This document shows positions 7,483 to 16,317 of a stretch of DNA of 64,000 nt, piece after piece. The first letter of the stretch is position 1. Every line of letters begins with the position of its first letter. Source of the stretch: Fibrella forsythiae (GTDB lineage: Bacteria > Bacteroidota > Bacteroidia > Cytophagales > Spirosomataceae). The DNA lies in contig NZ_JAFMYW010000004.1 in NCBI RefSeq assembly GCF_017353175.1, positions 310,001 to 374,000 on the forward strand, given 5' to 3'. The translations under genes were made by a program, and so were the position numbers. Under the pieces are notes generated by a model, which was not told the origin of the DNA, did no database searches, and worked only from the letters and a program-made list of their open reading frames with translations.

Positions 7483-9627
7483 ATGAACAAGCTATCCTTT
7501 ATTAGTATCTCTCTTATGATTGGCACAACCGCCACTCTGGCCCAGAACGGCCCACCCATCGGGCCGTCTTTAACGTACCCAGTAGCTCGTAAAGTCGATC
7601 ATGTCGACAATTACCACGGCACCAGCGTAGCTGATCCGTACCGCTGGCTGGAAGATGATCGCTCGGCCGAAACAGCCGCCTGGGTGAAAGCCGAAAACGA
7701 AGTCACCAACGCCTTTCTGGAGAAGATTCCGTACCGGAAACAATTTCAGGATCGGCTCGAGAAGGTGTACAACTACCCCAAATATTCGGCTCCCTCGCGG
7801 AAAGGCGACTATTTCTATTTCTCGAAGAACGACGGCCTGCAAAATCAATCGGTGCTTTACCGTCAGAGAGGACTCGATGGCAAACCGGAAGTGGTAATCG
7901 ACCCCAACAAACTGTCGGCCGACGGTACAACCCGTCTTGGAGCTTTTTCGCTGTCGAAAGATGGCAAGTACGCTGTGGTAGGCACGTCGAAAGGTGGTTC
8001 TGACTGGCAGGAATACCAGATCATGGACCTGGCAACGAAGCAGTATTTGCCCGAAAAGCTGGAGTGGGTAAAAGTGTCGGGCGCAGCCTGGCAGGGAAAT
8101 GGCTTCTATTACAGCCGGTATCCGAAACCCGAAGGGTCGGCGCTGGCCGCCAAAAACGAGAACCATCAGGTGTTTTTCCACCAGCTCAACACGCCCCAGT
8201 CGGCCGACCGGCTGGTGTTCGAAGACGCTAAAAATCCGCAGCGGTTCCATACCCTGGGTACGTCTGACGATGAGCGATTTGCGTTCCTGACGGTTAGCGA
8301 CCGCGGAAAGGGGAAAGATGGTAACGCCCTGTATTACCTGGACGCCACCACCAAAGCTGAGGGCTTTAAACCAGTTGTATCGGAGATCACAAACTCGCAA
8401 TACGGCGTGATTGACAACATCGGTGGGGATTTATTGATTGAAACCAATGCCGATGCGCCAAATAGCAAGGTGATGCGGTTCAGCCCGGCCACAAAAAAAT
8501 GGACGGTTATTATTCCTGAAAAACCAGAGCCGTTGACCAGCGCTGGTAGTTCGGGCGGCAAACTGTTTGTTCAGTACTCGAAAGATGTTACCTCGCGGGT
8601 GTACGTGTACGATATGAACGGTAAGCTCGAGAACGAGATCCAGCTACCGGGTATTGGCACAGCAAGTGGCTTCGGTGGCGAGCGCGACGACAAGTTTGTG
8701 TTCTACACCTTTACGTCGTTTACCTTCCCGCCCACTATTTACCGTTACGACATCGCCACGAAGAAAAGCACTGTGTTCCGCCAGCCTGAGGTTGATTTCA
8801 AACCAACCGACTACGAAACGAAGCAGGTTTTCTACACCAGCAAAGACGGTACGAAAGTCCCGATGTTCATCACCTATCAGAAAGGCACAAAACTCGACGG
8901 CACCAACCCAACCATTCTGTACGGTTACGGCGGGTTCAACGTGAGCCTGCCTCCTTCTTTCTCGTCGTTTTTAATTCCGTTTCTGGAGCAGGGCGGCGTG
9001 TATGCGCAAGCCAACTTACGCGGTGGTAGCGAGTATGGCGAAAAATGGCATGAGCAAGGCATGAAGGCCAAAAAGCAGAACGTATTCGATGATTTCATTG
9101 CCGCTGGCGAATACCTGATCAAGGAGAAATACACGTCGTCGGCCAAACTGGCGATCCGGGGCGGATCAAACGGTGGTTTGCTGGTAGGCGCAGTTATGAA
9201 CCAACGGCCCGACCTGTTCCGGGTGGCTATTCCGCAGGTAGGTGTGATGGATATGCTCCGATTCCATAAGTTCACCATTGGCTGGAACTGGATTGCCGAC
9301 TACGGTAGCGCCGACAACGCCGACGAGTTCAAGTTCCTCTATCCCTACTCGCCGGTTCACAACATCAAGCCTGGTCTGAATTACCCCGCCACGCTCATTA
9401 CCACCGCTGACCATGACGATCGGGTGGTGCCGGCGCACTCGTTTAAATACGCCGCTACGTTGCAGGAAGCCTACAAAGGCCCCAACCCCATGCTGATCCG
9501 AATTGACACCAATTCAGGCCACGGGGCCAGCAACACGAAGAAGAACATCGAGCAAACCGCCGATATTTATTCGTTCATTCTCTGGAATATGGGCGTAGGT
9601 ACGTTGAAAGAAATGGCTAGTAAGTAG
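7483..9627 (+). CDS. Prolyl oligopeptidase (S9A family), exported
   Basis: This serine peptidase cleaves short peptides after proline. Starting at ATG 7483, the 714-residue protein has a signal peptide (MNKLSFISISLMIGTTATLAQ). The N-terminal part begins PVARKVDHVDNYHGTSVADPYRWLE, followed by a seven-bladed propeller and a C-terminal alpha/beta-hydrolase domain. Catalytic residues are Ser562 in RGGSNGGLL, Asp645/646 in ADHDDRVVP and His680 in NSGHGAS. A TTG-type start at 7414 would add 23 residues with no signal-peptide character, so it is rejected. The signal peptide suggests a periplasmic enzyme. A terminator follows. Confidence 0.95.
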   Translation: MNKLSFISISLMIGTTATLAQNGPPIGPSLTYPVARKVDHVDNYHGTSVADPYRWLEDDRSAETAAWVKAENEVTNAFLEKIPYRKQFQDRLEKVYNYPKYSAPSRKGDYFYFSKNDGLQNQSVLYRQRGLDGKPEVVIDPNKLSADGTTRLGAFSLSKDGKYAVVGTSKGGSDWQEYQIMDLATKQYLPEKLEWVKVSGAAWQGNGFYYSRYPKPEGSALAAKNENHQVFFHQLNTPQSADRLVFEDAKNPQRFHTLGTSDDERFAFLTVSDRGKGKDGNALYYLDATTKAEGFKPVVSEITNSQYGVIDNIGGDLLIETNADAPNSKVMRFSPATKKWTVIIPEKPEPLTSAGSSGGKLFVQYSKDVTSRVYVYDMNGKLENEIQLPGIGTASGFGGERDDKFVFYTFTSFTFPPTIYRYDIATKKSTVFRQPEVDFKPTDYETKQVFYTSKDGTKVPMFITYQKGTKLDGTNPTILYGYGGFNVSLPPSFSSFLIPFLEQGGVYAQANLRGGSEYGEKWHEQGMKAKKQNVFDDFIAAGEYLIKEKYTSSAKLAIRGGSNGGLLVGAVMNQRPDLFRVAIPQVGVMDMLRFHKFTIGWNWIADYGSADNADEFKFLYPYSPVHNIKPGLNYPATLITTADHDDRVVPAHSFKYAATLQEAYKGPNPMLIRIDTNSGHGASNTKKNIEQTADIYSFILWNMGVGTLKEMASK

Positions 9628-9649
9628 CAGCTAGGCATGCTTTAACGCA

Positions 9650-9682
9650 AAAATGCCCCGACCGTCTGGCCGGGGCATTTTT
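9650..9682. terminator. Bidirectional rho-independent terminator
   Basis: The stem atgccccg/cggggcat with loop accgtctggc is flanked by A and T runs on both sides. It lies between the convergent prolyl oligopeptidase and the 9701 gene, so it can serve both. Confidence 0.88.
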
Positions 9683-9700
9683 AGTGCAGAGAGCGTAAGC

Positions 9701-10201
9701 TTATTGACCTAATTTAAATGTGACACCAAGCTTAAGCGTTGATACCGAAGAGCCAAGTTCTGCAAATACACCGGTTTTCTCAGCGAACATGTAACGGCCA
9801 CCGATATGAATTGGCACTGAGATAAACGAAAGATCATAGGTAACACCACTCAATCCTGTATAGCCAAAATAAGTTAGCCCTAACCCGGCATACAGGTCAA
9901 CATTTTCAGGAGTGTTAAGTAGTTCATTGAAGTGGTAAGAGCCACGAGCGCCAATGTCATATCCGCCAACACTGTTACCAAAACTTCTGTAGCCAACGCT
10001 GCCACCTACTGTAATATTTTTAGCGACGCCGAAATCAGCTGCGGCATTGAAACCCAATCCAGAACCATAAAAGTATGAGCCACCTATGCCAATACCAAGG
10101 TTAACGAACTTTGTACCCTTATCGATTGCCAGTTGGGCAAAGCTTGATGTAGTCAGCAGGGTTAAGCTGAATAAAGCGACAATAGCGAAAAACTTTTTCA
10201 T
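9701..10201 (-). CDS. Small outer-membrane beta-barrel protein
   Basis: The 166-residue protein has a signal peptide (MKKFFAIVALFSLTLLTTSSFAQ). Glycine- and aromatic-rich strands follow (GIGIGGSYFYGSGLGFNAA, GSVGYRSFGNSVGGYD), ending TLKLGVTFKLGQ. This resembles OmpA-like eight-stranded barrels or the 'outer membrane protein beta-barrel domain' group. No enzymatic motif is visible. It is transcribed alone towards the terminator at 9650-9682. The specific function is unknown. Confidence 0.75.
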   Translation of the reverse strand: MKKFFAIVALFSLTLLTTSSFAQLAIDKGTKFVNLGIGIGGSYFYGSGLGFNAAADFGVAKNITVGGSVGYRSFGNSVGGYDIGARGSYHFNELLNTPENVDLYAGLGLTYFGYTGLSGVTYDLSFISVPIHIGGRYMFAEKTGVFAELGSSVSTLKLGVTFKLGQ

Positions 10202-10281
10202 CGTGGACTATTCTTTTTCGTGAAACTTGGGACAAAGAAAGTCAGCTTTTTGGGATTGTAAAGAACAAAGCGCTGTATCTG

Positions 10282-10914
10282 TTATTTATCGGTAGTATTT
10301 CGAGCATTGATGTAACCGCGAATAACCGTGAATGTAGTAACCCCCAGAAAGAAAAGAATGATCCAGTGTACATAGTTTATAATTCCGGGAAATTGTACAC
10401 CAAAGTAGTAACCACCACCCACCAGTACGCACGTCCATAAGCCACCACCCACAATATTATAAACCATGAACCGGGCGAGATTCATATGGATAATACCCGC
10501 CAGCAGGGGCGCAAACGTTCGCACAACGGGCAAAAACCGGGCAACGATCAGCGCCTGATTGCCATATCGTTCGAAGGTTTTCCGGGTGTTGGTAATGTAC
10601 TCCTGCTTAAATAATAAAGAATCTGGTCTGTTTTGCAGCTTGACGCCAAAGAAATAGCCTATCCCATAACCCAATAGAGCCCCTGTTACGGCTGCGCCAA
10701 AAATGCAACTGATCAACAGGCCGAGCGATACGAGCAGCACCTTGGTACCCGCAAAAACGCCAGCCAGAAATAACAGGTAATCGCCGGGCAGGAAAAACCC
10801 GAAAATGACCCCGTTTTCAACGAACACGATCAGTGTAACAACAACCAGCCCACCCGTCCGAATGAGTTCTTCTGAGTTGAGCAGGTAGCGAAAAAAATCC
10901 AGGATAGCATCCAT
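10282..10914 (-). CDS. DedA-family membrane protein
   Basis: This 210-residue integral membrane protein contains the DedA (SNARE-associated) pattern. FVENGVIFGFFLPGDYLLFLAG comes near residues 28-50, followed by the Gly-rich GYGIGYFFG and the amphipathic motif ARFLPVVRTFAPLLAGIIHM (about 124-143). The Glu/Asp and Arg residues of these loops are present. Family members act in lipid-carrier (undecaprenyl phosphate or phospholipid) flipping and proton-dependent envelope homeostasis. The exact substrate here is unknown. It follows the ABC-F gene on the same strand, separated by a hairpin. Confidence 0.88.
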   Translation of the reverse strand: MDAILDFFRYLLNSEELIRTGGLVVVTLIVFVENGVIFGFFLPGDYLLFLAGVFAGTKVLLVSLGLLISCIFGAAVTGALLGYGIGYFFGVKLQNRPDSLLFKQEYITNTRKTFERYGNQALIVARFLPVVRTFAPLLAGIIHMNLARFMVYNIVGGGLWTCVLVGGGYYFGVQFPGIINYVHWIILFFLGVTTFTVIRGYINARNTTDK

Positions 10915-10923
10915 TTTAGGAAT

Positions 10924-10963
10924 GGAGGTAAGAGTTAACTCTCAATCCTTAACTCTTACCTCC
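10924..10963. terminator. 15-bp perfect hairpin between ABC-F and DedA genes
   Basis: The arm ggaggtaagagttaa (10924-10938) pairs perfectly with ttaactcttacctcc (10949-10963). The loop is 10 nt. It sits immediately downstream of the ABC-F stop codon on the minus strand. There is no T-run, so termination is a guess; processing or attenuation is equally possible. Confidence 0.6.
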
Positions 10964-10965
10964 CA

Positions 10966-12855
10966 TTATATGTGTTCCGCCAACTCTAGCCAGCGGTCGG
11001 TTTTGGCGGCAACCAGGGCCTCAATTTCCTCAATCTCCCTGGCCCAGGCCGTCAGCTGCTCGTGGTGACCACCACCATTCAGCGCGTCGATGACCTCTGC
11101 CTTACGTTGTTCGAGGGTCTCAATTTCGGACTCCAGCGCTTCATATTCACGCTGCTCTTTAAAACTTAACTTTTTTTTCTGGCTTGAAGCCGCTGGCTTT
11201 TCAGCCGATAGGTTAACCGGGGTTAGTTTATGGCTGGCTGAAGCCGACTCTTTTGTAATGGCATTTTTCTTAGGTTGGGCGTCGCGCCATTCGCGGTAAT
11301 CGGTATAGTTACCGGGATAGTCGCGCACCTTGCCCTGTCCTTCCAGCACAAATACGTGGTCGACCAGCCGGTCCATGAAGTACCGGTCGTGGGTAACGAT
11401 GATCACGCAGCCGGGGAAATTAAGCAAAAACTCTTCAAGCACGTTCAGCGTCGTGATGTCGAGGTCGTTTGTTGGCTCGTCGAGGATCAGGAAATTGGGG
11501 TTCTGCACCAGTACCAGGAGCAATTGCAGGCGTCGTTTTTCGCCGCCGCTCAGCTTAGCCACAAAGTCGTACTGTTTTTGCCGGTCGAACAGGAAATGAT
11601 GGAGCAACTGGCTGGCTGTGATGGTCTGCCCATCGGCGAGTTTCATCACCTCGGCCACTTCCTGTACCACATCGATCACGCGCTGATTATCAGCAATGTT
11701 CAACTCGTTCTGCGTGTAGTAGCCAAAGCTGACGGTTCCGCCCGCCGTGATCTTGCCCGAATCGGGGCGAAGTTCGCCGATGAGCATATTAAGCAGCGTG
11801 GTCTTGCCCATGCCGTTCTTGCCGATCAACCCAACACGGTCCTGCCGTTTGAAGGTGTAGGTAAAGTGATCGAGCAGAATCTTGTCGCCGAAGCGTTTAC
11901 TCAGATTCTCCACCTCCAGAATCTTGCTGCCCAGGCGTGATACGCGCAGGTTCAGATCGAGCTCGCCGTCGTTCCGGCGATTTTTCACTTTGCCTTCCAG
12001 GTCCTCAAACGCATCTTCCCGGTATTTGGCCTTTGTCCCCCGCGCTTTCGGCTGTCGGCGCATCCATTCCAGCTCGCGGCGGTAGGTATTCTTGTTTTTC
12101 TCGAATTCGGCGGCATCAATGGCAATGCGTTCCGCCTTCTTTTCGAGGAAGTACGCATAGTTACCTTTGTAGCCATATAGCTGGCCCGCATCCATCTCTA
12201 CGATCTGGTTACACACCCGATCGAGGAAGTACCGGTCGTGCGACACCATCAGCAGGGTACCGTTATTGGTATTCAGGAAGCTTTCGAGATATTCGATGGC
12301 TTCCAGATCCAGGTGGTTGGTTGGCTCATCGAGAATCAGCAGGTCGGGGTTCTGGATGAGCACTCGTGCCAGGGCCACCCGCTTGCGCTGTCCGCCCGAC
12401 AACGTACCTACACGCTGCTCAACGTCCTGAATGCCCAATTCGCCCAGGATTTGCCGAATCTGTGCTTCATAGTCCCAGGCTTCCAGCTTTTCCATCTGGT
12501 TCATGGCCTTTTCCAGCGCGTCATGGTCACCTTCGTTGGCGAGGGCTTTTTCATACGCACGCACGGCATCGAGTTGGGCGCTTTCGCCCGCCAGCACTTC
12601 TTCCAGAATGGTGAGCGCCTCGTTCAGGTCAGGTTGCTGGTTCAGGTAACCAACGGTAATGTCTTTCCGAACACTGACCAGGCCCTGATCGGGCGGGGCA
12701 GCGCCGGCCAGAATTTCGAGTAGTGACGTTTTCCCCGATCCATTGGCGCCGACAATGGCAATTTTATCGCCCCGGCTGATGCCGAAGTTAATATTACGGA
12801 ACAACGTCCGGTCGCCGTAGGCTTTGGCAAGATTTTCGGCTGATAGGTAATTCAT
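10966..12855 (-). CDS. ABC-F family ATPase, Uup-like
   Basis: The protein (629 residues from ATG 12855) has two ABC domains in tandem and no membrane segments. Site 1 has GANGSGKTS, LSGGQRKRVALARVL and LLILDEPTNHLDLEAIEYLE. Site 2 has GKNGMGKTT, LSGGEKRRLQLLLVL and LILDEPTNDLDITTLNVLEE. A linker and a charged C-terminal coiled coil (about 550-629) follow, as in Uup. ABC-F proteins act on the ribosome; Uup is also linked to suppressing transposon excision. A start at 12879 would add eight residues without family similarity. Uup rather than EttA is inferred from the C-terminal coiled coil. Confidence 0.9.
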   Translation of the reverse strand: MNYLSAENLAKAYGDRTLFRNINFGISRGDKIAIVGANGSGKTSLLEILAGAAPPDQGLVSVRKDITVGYLNQQPDLNEALTILEEVLAGESAQLDAVRAYEKALANEGDHDALEKAMNQMEKLEAWDYEAQIRQILGELGIQDVEQRVGTLSGGQRKRVALARVLIQNPDLLILDEPTNHLDLEAIEYLESFLNTNNGTLLMVSHDRYFLDRVCNQIVEMDAGQLYGYKGNYAYFLEKKAERIAIDAAEFEKNKNTYRRELEWMRRQPKARGTKAKYREDAFEDLEGKVKNRRNDGELDLNLRVSRLGSKILEVENLSKRFGDKILLDHFTYTFKRQDRVGLIGKNGMGKTTLLNMLIGELRPDSGKITAGGTVSFGYYTQNELNIADNQRVIDVVQEVAEVMKLADGQTITASQLLHHFLFDRQKQYDFVAKLSGGEKRRLQLLLVLVQNPNFLILDEPTNDLDITTLNVLEEFLLNFPGCVIIVTHDRYFMDRLVDHVFVLEGQGKVRDYPGNYTDYREWRDAQPKKNAITKESASASHKLTPVNLSAEKPAASSQKKKLSFKEQREYEALESEIETLEQRKAEVIDALNGGGHHEQLTAWAREIEEIEALVAAKTDRWLELAEHI

Positions 12856-12939
12856 AGTAGGATGCTGGATACAGGACATTAGCTATTGGATAACCGACCA
12901 GTCTACCGTCTGATACCCAGGGTCCAAAGTCTAGTAAAT

Positions 12940-12972
12940 AAAAAAGCCGACTCGGTGAGGAATCGGCTTTTT
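12940..12972 (-). terminator. Terminator of tRNA-Gln
   Basis: The stem aagccga/tcggctt is bounded by A and T runs, starting 5 nt beyond the tRNA 3' end on the minus strand. On that strand it reads aaaagccgat...tcggctttttt. Confidence 0.85.
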
Positions 12973-12976
12973 GTAA

Positions 12977-13049
12977 GTAGCTCGACCAGGATTCGAACCT
13001 AGACAGACAGAACCAAAATCTGATGTACTACCCTTATACTATCGAGCTA
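12977..13049 (-). tRNA. tRNA-Gln (anticodon UUG)
   Basis: On the minus strand, a 7-bp acceptor stem TAGCTCG/CGAGCTA encloses a normal cloverleaf. The anticodon arm is CAGA-TTTTGGT-TCTG, giving anticodon UUG. The T arm contains GGTTCGAATCC. CCA is not encoded. The gene lies 70 nt downstream of gatC on the same strand. That is notable because GatCAB makes Gln-tRNA(Gln) by transamidation. Confidence 0.93.
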
Positions 13050-13119
13050 TTTCGCAATTGCGAGTGCAAATATACGAAGCCTGAGCCTCTCAAATCAAGT
13101 CTAATTGCAAAAAAAATCA

Positions 13120-13410
13120 TCATTCCATCACTTTCGGAACCTTGATAAACTGTTCGTCGTGGTCTGGCGCATTGATGAGTGCCTGATCACGAGGCAGTTG
13201 ATTGGCTACTTTATCTGCCCGCAACACGTTATCAATTTCTTCCGACATGTGCATGAGCGGGGTTACGCCCGTGGTATCAACCTCATTGAGTTGTTCCATC
13301 CAGTCGAGTACGCTGTTCAGACTGTTCAGCAAACCAGCTTCTTCGTTGGAGTTAACGGTCAAACGGGCCAGATTGGCTATTTTTTGTAAGGTTTCGGTAT
13401 CAACTTTCAT
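13120..13410 (-). CDS. gatC: Asp-tRNA(Asn)/Glu-tRNA(Gln) amidotransferase subunit C
   Basis: GatC is the small scaffold subunit that wraps around GatA and GatB. The 96-residue protein shows the family pattern VDTETLQKIANLARL (3-17), a helix LLNSLNSVLDWMEQLNEVDT and the tail DNVLRADKV. The ATG at 13410 is chosen; an alternative start five codons upstream has no family match. It follows plsC by 24 nt on the same strand, so the two are probably co-transcribed, and tRNA-Gln is next. gatB is at 1262-2743. Confidence 0.93.
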   Translation of the reverse strand: MKVDTETLQKIANLARLTVNSNEEAGLLNSLNSVLDWMEQLNEVDTTGVTPLMHMSEEIDNVLRADKVANQLPRDQALINAPDHDEQFIKVPKVME

Positions 13411-13434
13411 TATAGCAGATCGCAATCAGCGACG

Positions 13435-14211
13435 TTAAACGCTGGACTTCAGACCATTAACTTTTTCTCTATTCAATTCACGCTCAATAATTCGGTACGT
13501 TTGCTCCCGAAGTGCATCGGCATCAGCCTGGGTCAGACCGCCGGTGGAAATAGGTTCATGAAAAACGACCTGAACCGGTTCCCAGTTCACGCGGAATGGT
13601 TTGCCATCGGGTAAAATCCGGTAGTTGTTCACCAATGTCAGCGGCACAATGGGCACTTGTTGCTGAATAGCCATCGTGAAGGCTCCATCCTTAAATGGAT
13701 AGACCATTTCAGGCGGGTTTTCGGCCTTTATCCCGCCTTCCGGAAAAATAATGATGCTACGCCCCTGCGCCAGCGTACGCATGCATTTACCCAGCGAATA
13801 CGCCCGGCTCTGTGCACTAGACCGATCGACCATTATGTGCAGCTTGGCATACATGTAACCAAATAACGGCAGTTTTCTGACGCCGATTTTCCCGATAAAC
13901 GCGTAAAGCCCCGGCACGACAACGCCCGTTACGGCAATATCGAAATACGAAAAATGGTTGGCGCAATACACGTAGGCCTTTCCAGGCTCGGGCCGAAATC
14001 GCCAGTCGACACGGATGGGCATGGCCATAAAGAGAAACGCCAGCACGCCCCACGTCCGAACGGCGCCGTGTGCCAGTTGCAGGCCAAATCTGCTTTTATT
14101 GCTCGACAGCCATGTTCCTACCAAAATGAAAGGCAACATTAACAAAAAGAAGACCACAAATACCAACACGCACCAAACCGTGTAGAGTAAACTGAACCAG
14201 GATTTCAGCAC
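13435..14211 (-). CDS. plsC: 1-acyl-sn-glycerol-3-phosphate acyltransferase
   Basis: PlsC acylates lysophosphatidate to phosphatidate at the inner membrane. The 258-residue protein begins with a strongly hydrophobic segment (about 8-33). It carries the acyltransferase motif I NHFSYFD (His86, Asp91; HX4D) and motif III IIIFPEGGIKAENPP (about 153-167), plus VPIVPLTLVNN near 186. Length matches family members. It is the first gene of a short plsC-gatC unit. Assignment to the family is firm; glycerophosphate versus another acyl acceptor is inferred. Confidence 0.88.
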   Translation of the reverse strand: MLKSWFSLLYTVWCVLVFVVFFLLMLPFILVGTWLSSNKSRFGLQLAHGAVRTWGVLAFLFMAMPIRVDWRFRPEPGKAYVYCANHFSYFDIAVTGVVVPGLYAFIGKIGVRKLPLFGYMYAKLHIMVDRSSAQSRAYSLGKCMRTLAQGRSIIIFPEGGIKAENPPEMVYPFKDGAFTMAIQQQVPIVPLTLVNNYRILPDGKPFRVNWEPVQVVFHEPISTGGLTQADADALREQTYRIIERELNREKVNGLKSSV

Positions 14212-14272
14212 GAGTTAGAGGGGTTAAAAACACACTAATGTAGAATTCGCATTGCCGTACGGTCAATTTCAA

Positions 14273-14572
14273 TTACGCTGTGTATAGCGAGTTGCTCAAC
14301 CAGTTCGTGAGAAGGCGGAACAAATTAAGCAATTCTCTATTTTTTATATTTCCTGTAACAACGTAAACTAATTTCTTTGATTGATTCGTAATCAGGAAGC
14401 TATTATCCTTCGTAATAACGACACAATCGCCATCCATACTCTCCTGAATGATCATAGAATCAGATACACGCTCATCTGAACCCAATGTACTCACGTGGAT
14501 AGCCTCATGGCCTTTACTAATCAGCACATCCACTAACAACGATGGCAACTGCTCGTCAACCAGGAAACGCAT
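14273..14572 (-). CDS. DUF5615 PIN-like toxin
   Basis: The 99-residue protein starts MRFLVDEQLPSLLVDVLISK and contains HEAIHVSTLG, then CVVITKDNSF. This is the DUF5615 pattern: Asp6 and Glu7 near the N-terminus and the ITKDxD/S block stand in for PIN-domain metal ligands. Members are predicted ribonucleases of type II toxin-antitoxin systems. Its start overlaps the DUF433 stop by one base, so translation is probably coupled. In the usual ITKDxDF motif the second acid is Asp; here it is Asn-Ser, so activity is uncertain. Confidence 0.82.
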   Translation of the reverse strand: MRFLVDEQLPSLLVDVLISKGHEAIHVSTLGSDERVSDSMIIQESMDGDCVVITKDNSFLITNQSKKLVYVVTGNIKNRELLNLFRLLTNWLSNSLYTA

Positions 14573-14808
14573 CAGGCGGCTTTGTTGTACGGAACAAACT
14601 GAAAATTAGCTAGCCGAGTCGCGTACACCAAACAAGATCGAATGTCTTCTTCCTGTAGCGTAGGATAATCTGCAATTAATTCTTCATGTGTCATTCCGGC
14701 GCTTAACAGCTCAAGAATGGTAGCTACCATCAACCGTGAACCCCTTATTGTAGGCTTACCATGACAGATAGTAGGGTCAACTGTAATGCGGTCTAACAAG
14801 GGTTCCAT
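14572..14808 (-). CDS. DUF433 antitoxin
   Basis: The 78-residue protein contains RITVDPTICHGKPTIRGSRL and LLSAGMTHEELIADYPTLQE. This is the diagnostic DUF433 winged-helix pattern (HGKPxIRGTRI, then YPxLxxEDI). DUF433 proteins pair with DUF5615 PIN-like toxins as candidate type II toxin-antitoxin systems. The antitoxin comes first and overlaps the toxin by one base. The pair sits just downstream of purH on the same strand, 12 bp from its stop, and may share readthrough from it. No operator palindrome is obvious. Confidence 0.88.
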   Translation of the reverse strand: MEPLLDRITVDPTICHGKPTIRGSRLMVATILELLSAGMTHEELIADYPTLQEEDIRSCLVYATRLANFQFVPYNKAA

Positions 14809-14820
14809 AGTTGTTTTGAT

Positions 14821-16317
14821 TTAGTGTTTAAAATGCCGGACGCCGGTGGTGACCATCGCGATGCCGTGCTGATTGCAGTACTCGATGCTGTCTTTGTCGC
14901 GGATGGAACCGCCGGGCTGCACTACTGCGGTGATACCCGCCTGACCGGCAATCTCTACGCAGTCGGGGAAGGGGAAGAACGCATCCGAAGCCATAACGGC
15001 ACCGTCGAGGCTGAACCCGAAGGCATGCGCTTTTTCGATGGCTTGCTTCAAGGCATCGACCCGGCTGGTTTGGCCTACGCCGCTGGCCAGCAGCACGTCT
15101 TCTTTAGCCAGAATGATGGTGTTCGACTTGGTGTGTTTGCACACTTTTAGGGCAAACTCCAGGGCACGTACTTCGCTATCGGTCGGGGCTTTGTCGGTCA
15201 CGGTCGTGAACTGGTCAGCGGTTTCGGTCACGCTGTCTTTGTCTTGCTCCAGTACACCGTTCAGAATGGTTTTTACCAGTGTAGTAGGTAATTCGACCGG
15301 TTTCCGTTTCAGTAGAATGCGGTTTTTCTTCGATTTCAGCAGGTCCAGTGCTTCAGGGGCGTAGTCGGGCGCGATCAGGATTTCCATGAACAGCTTGTTC
15401 AGTTCCTCCGCCGTAGCCAGATCGACAGGTACGTTGGTGATCACCACACCGCCGAACGCCGAGATCGGGTCACAAGCTAGGGCTTTGGCATAGGCTTCGG
15501 CGGGAGTAGCCGCCGACGCAATACCGCAGGCATTGGTGTGCTTAATGATGGCGTAGGTAGGTACGTCCGGTGTAAACTCGTCGATCAGGCCAACGCAGGC
15601 GTCAACATCGACCAGGTTATTGAACGACAATTCTTTACCGTGCAGCTTGTCGAAAATAGCGTCGAGGTCACCGTGGAAAGTGGCTTTCTGGTGCGGGTTT
15701 TCGCCGTAACGCAGTTCACTTTTCTTCTGAGCCGTTTCACCGGCAAAATACTGATGAATAGCCGTGTCGTAATGCGAAGTGGTGGCGAAAGCTTCCATGG
15801 CGTAGCGGCGACGCGTCTCCAGGTCGGGCTGGCCATCGGTTTCGGTCAGCACCTGCAGCAGATCAGCGTATTGGGTACGTGATGAGACGATGAGCGCATC
15901 CTGGAAATTCTTGGCACCTGCCCGGATCAGTGAGATACCGCCGATGTCGATTTTCTCGATAATGTCTTCGGCTGAGGCACCCGACGCTACCGTTTCTTCA
16001 AACGGATACAGATCAACCACCGTTAGGTCGATGGCCGGTATGTTGTGTTCCTTTGCCTGCGCTACGTCGCCTTCGTTGTCGCGCCGGTAGAGAATGCCGC
16101 CAAACACAGCCGGATGCAGGGTTTTTACTCGACCGCCGAAGATCGACGGGTAGCCGGTCAGCGACTCGACGGGAATAACGGGAATGCCGAGTTGTTCGAT
16201 AAACGTTTGGGTACCGCCCGTTGAATAGAGCGTAACGCCCTGTTGGTGCAACAACCGGACAATGGGTTCGAGGCCGTCTTTGTAATAGACCGACAATAAC
16301 GCAGCAGAAATTTTCAT
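14821..16317 (-). CDS. purH: Bifunctional AICAR transformylase / IMP cyclohydrolase
   Basis: PurH formylates AICAR with 10-formyl-THF and closes the ring to IMP. The 498-residue protein has the cyclohydrolase (MGS-like) domain first, with YSTGGTQTFIEQLGIPV (31-47) and GGRVKTLHPAVFGG (61-74). The transformylase domain follows, with ELRYGENPHQKA (201-212), the catalytic KHTNACGIA (259-267) and the end AMVTTGVRHFKH. ATG 16317 is the family start. A TTG start at 16386 would add 23 unrelated residues and is rejected. A short ORF at 16314-16370 overlaps this start by ATGA. An upstream TACTTTTG box is present. Confidence 0.97.
   Translation of the reverse strand: MKISAALLSVYYKDGLEPIVRLLHQQGVTLYSTGGTQTFIEQLGIPVIPVESLTGYPSIFGGRVKTLHPAVFGGILYRRDNEGDVAQAKEHNIPAIDLTVVDLYPFEETVASGASAEDIIEKIDIGGISLIRAGAKNFQDALIVSSRTQYADLLQVLTETDGQPDLETRRRYAMEAFATTSHYDTAIHQYFAGETAQKKSELRYGENPHQKATFHGDLDAIFDKLHGKELSFNNLVDVDACVGLIDEFTPDVPTYAIIKHTNACGIASAATPAEAYAKALACDPISAFGGVVITNVPVDLATAEELNKLFMEILIAPDYAPEALDLLKSKKNRILLKRKPVELPTTLVKTILNGVLEQDKDSVTETADQFTTVTDKAPTDSEVRALEFALKVCKHTKSNTIILAKEDVLLASGVGQTSRVDALKQAIEKAHAFGFSLDGAVMASDAFFPFPDCVEIAGQAGITAVVQPGGSIRDKDSIEYCNQHGIAMVTTGVRHFKH

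Noticed and set aside
11275-11940. 221-codon plus-strand frame over the ABC-F gene
   Set aside because: Antisense of the second ATPase domain; it has no independent protein features.
14273-14808. Reading the DUF433/DUF5615 pair as part of a defence island
   Set aside because: Flanks are purH and plsC, with no other defence gene nearby; a stand-alone toxin-antitoxin pair is the simpler reading.
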